DNA from: JAHITU01 sp964486155 | Lineage (GTDB): Bacteria; Patescibacteriota; Minisyncoccia; Phycocordibacterales; UBA12079 | Direction: 5' to 3' | Assembly: GCA_964486155.1 (NCBI GenBank) | Contig: CAZAKQ010000013.1 | Span: 1-20,511, forward strand | Length of the DNA: 20,511 bases | Shown: in pieces, positions 18,434 to 20,511 of the stretch | Numbering within the stretch: position 1 is the stretch's first letter | How the letters are laid out: every line of letters begins with the position of its first letter | Notes under the pieces: generated by a model | Databases searched by the model: none | Told to the model about the DNA's origin: nothing | Seen by the model: only the letters and a program-made list of their open reading frames with translations | Translations under genes and position numbers: made by a program

Positions 18434-19300
18434 TCAAAGCTTCTTAATTCCTAAAATTCCTTGATGTCTAAATAACAAAAAGACAAAAAGAAGAGTAAAA
18501 GCAATGGCGTCTTTATAACCTGAAGGCAAATACCAAATTCCAAAATTTTCTACAGTTCCAAGCAAAAAAGAACCTAATATAGCTCCAGGAACTGATCCTA
18601 CTCCTCCAATAATGGCCCCTATAAATCCTTTAATGATTAAACCTGTTCCCATAGTCGGTTCCAGATTTTGTTCCAGAGAAACTAATATTCCAGCAATTCC
18701 TGCAATAGCTGAACTTACTATAAAAACCCAAATATAAACTCTTTCTACTGAAATACCTACTATTCTAGCTACATCTTTATTATCCGAAACAGCTCGCATT
18801 GCTTTTCCAATCTTTGTTTTTTTCATAAACAAGAAAAGTAATCCTAATAGAATAATAGAGGTAATAATAATCACTAATTGCAAAGGTGTAATAATTGCTC
18901 CTAAAAATTCCATCCCTTTTCTAACTTCAATATATCCGATAGTTTTTACAGAAGCACTAAAAAATATTTGAATCAAAGATTCAATCATTAACAAAAGAGC
19001 AAATGAAGCCATCAATAAAGAAACTCCACTAGCTTTTCTTTTTCGTAATGGTTTATATATTAATAGATTAGTTAAATATCCTAAGACAACAGCCGCTAAT
19101 ATAGCTCCAATTACTGCAAAATAAAAATTCAGTCCCCAGACTGAAAATAATAAATATAAAATATAGGCTGAAAAAGTAATTACTACTCCATGAGCAAAAT
19201 TAGCAAAACGACATACCGAATAGGTTAACGAAAAACCTGAAGCAACAAGTGAATAGATTGCTCCAGCTATCAAAGAATTTACTACTAATTGTGTAAACAT
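18434..19300 (-). CDS. livH: branched-chain amino acid ABC transporter permease LivH
   Basis: A 288-residue permease with about eight membrane helices. Marks are NSLIAGAIYSLVASGFSLTYSV (8-29), NFAHG (33-37), the EAA-like loop GKAMRAVSDNKDVARIVGI and the signature FIGAIIGGVGSVPGAILGS (226-244). It pairs with LivM. An extended -10, TGcTATACT on the minus strand (19316-19308), ends 8 nt before the ATG, so this gene has its own promoter and probably a leaderless mRNA, besides any read-through from the binding-protein gene past the hairpin at 19336-19373. Confidence 0.92.
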   Translation of the reverse strand: MFTQLVVNSLIAGAIYSLVASGFSLTYSVCRFANFAHGVVITFSAYILYLLFSVWGLNFYFAVIGAILAAVVLGYLTNLLIYKPLRKRKASGVSLLMASFALLLMIESLIQIFFSASVKTIGYIEVRKGMEFLGAIITPLQLVIIITSIILLGLLFLFMKKTKIGKAMRAVSDNKDVARIVGISVERVYIWVFIVSSAIAGIAGILVSLEQNLEPTMGTGLIIKGFIGAIIGGVGSVPGAILGSFLLGTVENFGIWYLPSGYKDAIAFTLLFVFLLFRHQGILGIKKL

Positions 19301-19307
19301 TAAGTAA

Positions 19308-19316
19308 AGTATAGCA
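19308..19316 (-). promoter_or_regulatory. extended -10 promoter of livH
   Basis: TGcTATACT on the minus strand, with its last base 8 nt before the ATG. It lies downstream of the terminator-like hairpin, so permease and receptor can be expressed separately. Confidence 0.55.
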
Positions 19317-19335
19317 TAAAACCTTTTAAATATAC

Positions 19336-19373
19336 AAAAACGAACGCCTCAAGAGGTTGAGGCGTTCGTTTTT
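19336..19373 (-). terminator. terminator between the first LivK-like gene and livH
   Basis: AAAAACGAACGCCTCAA pairs perfectly with TTGAGGCGTTCGTTTTT around gagg. On the minus strand it ends with a T-run. It starts 10 nt after the stop of the binding-protein gene. A stem at this place commonly lets the receptor be made in excess over the permeases. Confidence 0.8.
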
Positions 19374-19382
19374 TGTTAATTT

Positions 19383-20480
19383 TTATTCTAAGCCCACTAA
19401 TTCCCCATTTTTTATTATCTTTACTTCTTGACCTTGACAACTTCTAATTCCAACTTCATCAAATTGAATTTTACCAGAAGCTCCTTCTAATTTAATATTT
19501 TGGATATTTTCTAACCATTTTTTATTATCTTTATCTCGAGTAGTTATAAGAGTCATAAATGCATCATAACCCCAATCTGCAGCAATGCCTGGTTTTTCTC
19601 CATATTTATTTTCATAGTTATTAATAAATATCTCATCAGTAATCAATTTTTCAGGATATATCACTAAAGACCCTTCTAATTTAGAAAAATCACCAAATAT
19701 TTTCTTATATTCTTCTCTGCCTGTTTCAAAAGAAGCATCAAAAATCAAATTAGGTACTTTATCAGCTACTTCAATCATTTGTTTTACTAATAGAGCCCCT
19801 TTTTCAGGTGTCATCATAAAAATAACATCAGAAGGTTCGTCTGCTAATATTTTAGCTATTTCAGTTCGATAATCAATTAAAGACAAATCAATACTTTGAT
19901 TTTTCATTTCACCATAATTTTCTAAAGTAATATCTGCGAATCTTTTATAAGTAGCTTCATTAGCATAAAGTAAAATAGGATTTTCTAAATTTAAAGATTT
20001 CAAATATTGTCCCATCATAACTAAAGCCGAATGTCCTCCTGGCATAATTTGAAAAATATTATCTTCAGTTGCATCTTTAGATTGCTCTCCCCCTTGAATT
20101 AAAGGTAAATCTGTAGCTGTAACTAAATCATAAATAGCATTAATGGTTGGTGAAGAAACATTAATCAAAGCATCCACTTGATCAAATTCTGTCATTTTTT
20201 TATAAGCATTCAATCCCTCTACTGCATCAAATTTATCATCTTCAATAATTAACTTAATCTCCATCTCTGGATTTTCAGTTAAATATTGTTCCTTAGCTAA
20301 TTCAATTCCTCTAACAAAATTCTCTCCTGGCATTGTATATTGTCCAGATAGAATCGAAATTACACCAATCTTAATCGGTTCATTTATTTGAGGTTCCTTA
20401 TCTCCAAAGAATCTAACTCCTCCCCAAATCACTAGCACAAGCACTACTAGAATTAAAATGTTTTTTGTTAATTTATTCAT
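19383..20480 (-). CDS. LivK-like binding protein (first)
   Basis: A 365-residue receptor of the same family as the one at 15823-16923, with an N-terminal membrane anchor (8-20), no lipobox Cys, and a ligand loop ILSGQYTMPGENFVRGI (43-59). Other typical places are INVSSPTINAIYDLV and PLIQGGEQS. It binds an amino acid or amide outside the membrane for LivHM. It is first in the receptor-LivH-LivM order. The promoter would lie at the right edge of the window and no Shine-Dalgarno is visible. The ATPase genes livG and livF are not downstream; if present they are outside the window. Confidence 0.88.
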   Translation of the reverse strand: MNKLTKNILILVVLVLVIWGGVRFFGDKEPQINEPIKIGVISILSGQYTMPGENFVRGIELAKEQYLTENPEMEIKLIIEDDKFDAVEGLNAYKKMTEFDQVDALINVSSPTINAIYDLVTATDLPLIQGGEQSKDATEDNIFQIMPGGHSALVMMGQYLKSLNLENPILLYANEATYKRFADITLENYGEMKNQSIDLSLIDYRTEIAKILADEPSDVIFMMTPEKGALLVKQMIEVADKVPNLIFDASFETGREEYKKIFGDFSKLEGSLVIYPEKLITDEIFINNYENKYGEKPGIAADWGYDAFMTLITTRDKDNKKWLENIQNIKLEGASGKIQFDEVGIRSCQGQEVKIIKNGELVGLE

Positions 20481-20511
20481 TTTGTTTTTTCTTATTATTA
20501 ATAATATTTTA

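Overview
The window is a strongly AT-rich, compact piece of bacterial chromosome. Very small genes, near-absent intergenic space around housekeeping genes, GC-rich palindromes of the cctgcctgccggcaggcagg type, HicBA and orphan MazF-like genes and a DUF2779 nuclease together suggest a Candidate Phyla Radiation (Patescibacteria) organism. This placement is inference from gene style; no rRNA is present to test it. TGA is used as a stop (genes ending at 499 and 4217), so the standard bacterial code fits. No tRNA, CRISPR array or intact transposase was seen.

Layout. 1-2640: a possible partial gene at the left edge, an orphan MazF/PemK-like toxin gene, a DUF2779 protein with Cas4-like and DEDD-exonuclease-like motifs, and a small winged-helix regulator flanked by two related hairpins. 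2640-4780: fmt and def (N-formylmethionine addition and removal), separated by an operon of three small unknown ORFs with strong Shine-Dalgarno sites. 4781-5342: an intergenic region with a 42-bp palindrome, an attenuator-like pair of exclusive hairpins, and three perfect-length 87-bp tandem repeats lying between a promoter and a PspC-domain gene. 5535-6590: short dyads, then a hicBA toxin-antitoxin pair. 6590-7068: no gene; a possible small RNA. 7069-8966: MazG-like pyrophosphohydrolase, a 40-codon membrane ORF and three unknown proteins, one with an internal duplication. 9146-14171 (minus strand): ftsW, murG, gltX and an EnvC-like M23 peptidase, i.e. cell-wall synthesis and remodelling plus Glu-tRNA synthetase.

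14359-15345 is the RNase P RNA gene (rnpB). Its conserved core (about 300 nt) is recognisable end to end, but four peripheral sites carry insertions totalling about 680 nt, giving a roughly 987-nt RNA instead of the usual 350-400. One insertion contains a relative of the 87-bp repeat; two others share the same 12-bp stem. This is the most striking object in the window.

15406-20480 (minus strand): a small unknown gene, then a branched-chain-amino-acid-type ABC transporter cluster (two LivK-like binding proteins, LivH, LivM) with a second orphan MazF-like gene in its middle and no ATPase gene inside the window.

Expression style. Several conserved genes (mazF-like 1, def, gltX, hicB, livH) have a TATAAT-like box ending 7-8 nt before the ATG, implying leaderless mRNAs, whereas the small unknown genes have textbook Shine-Dalgarno sequences. 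Several genes also end inside a terminator-like hairpin, with the stop codon in the stem or loop.
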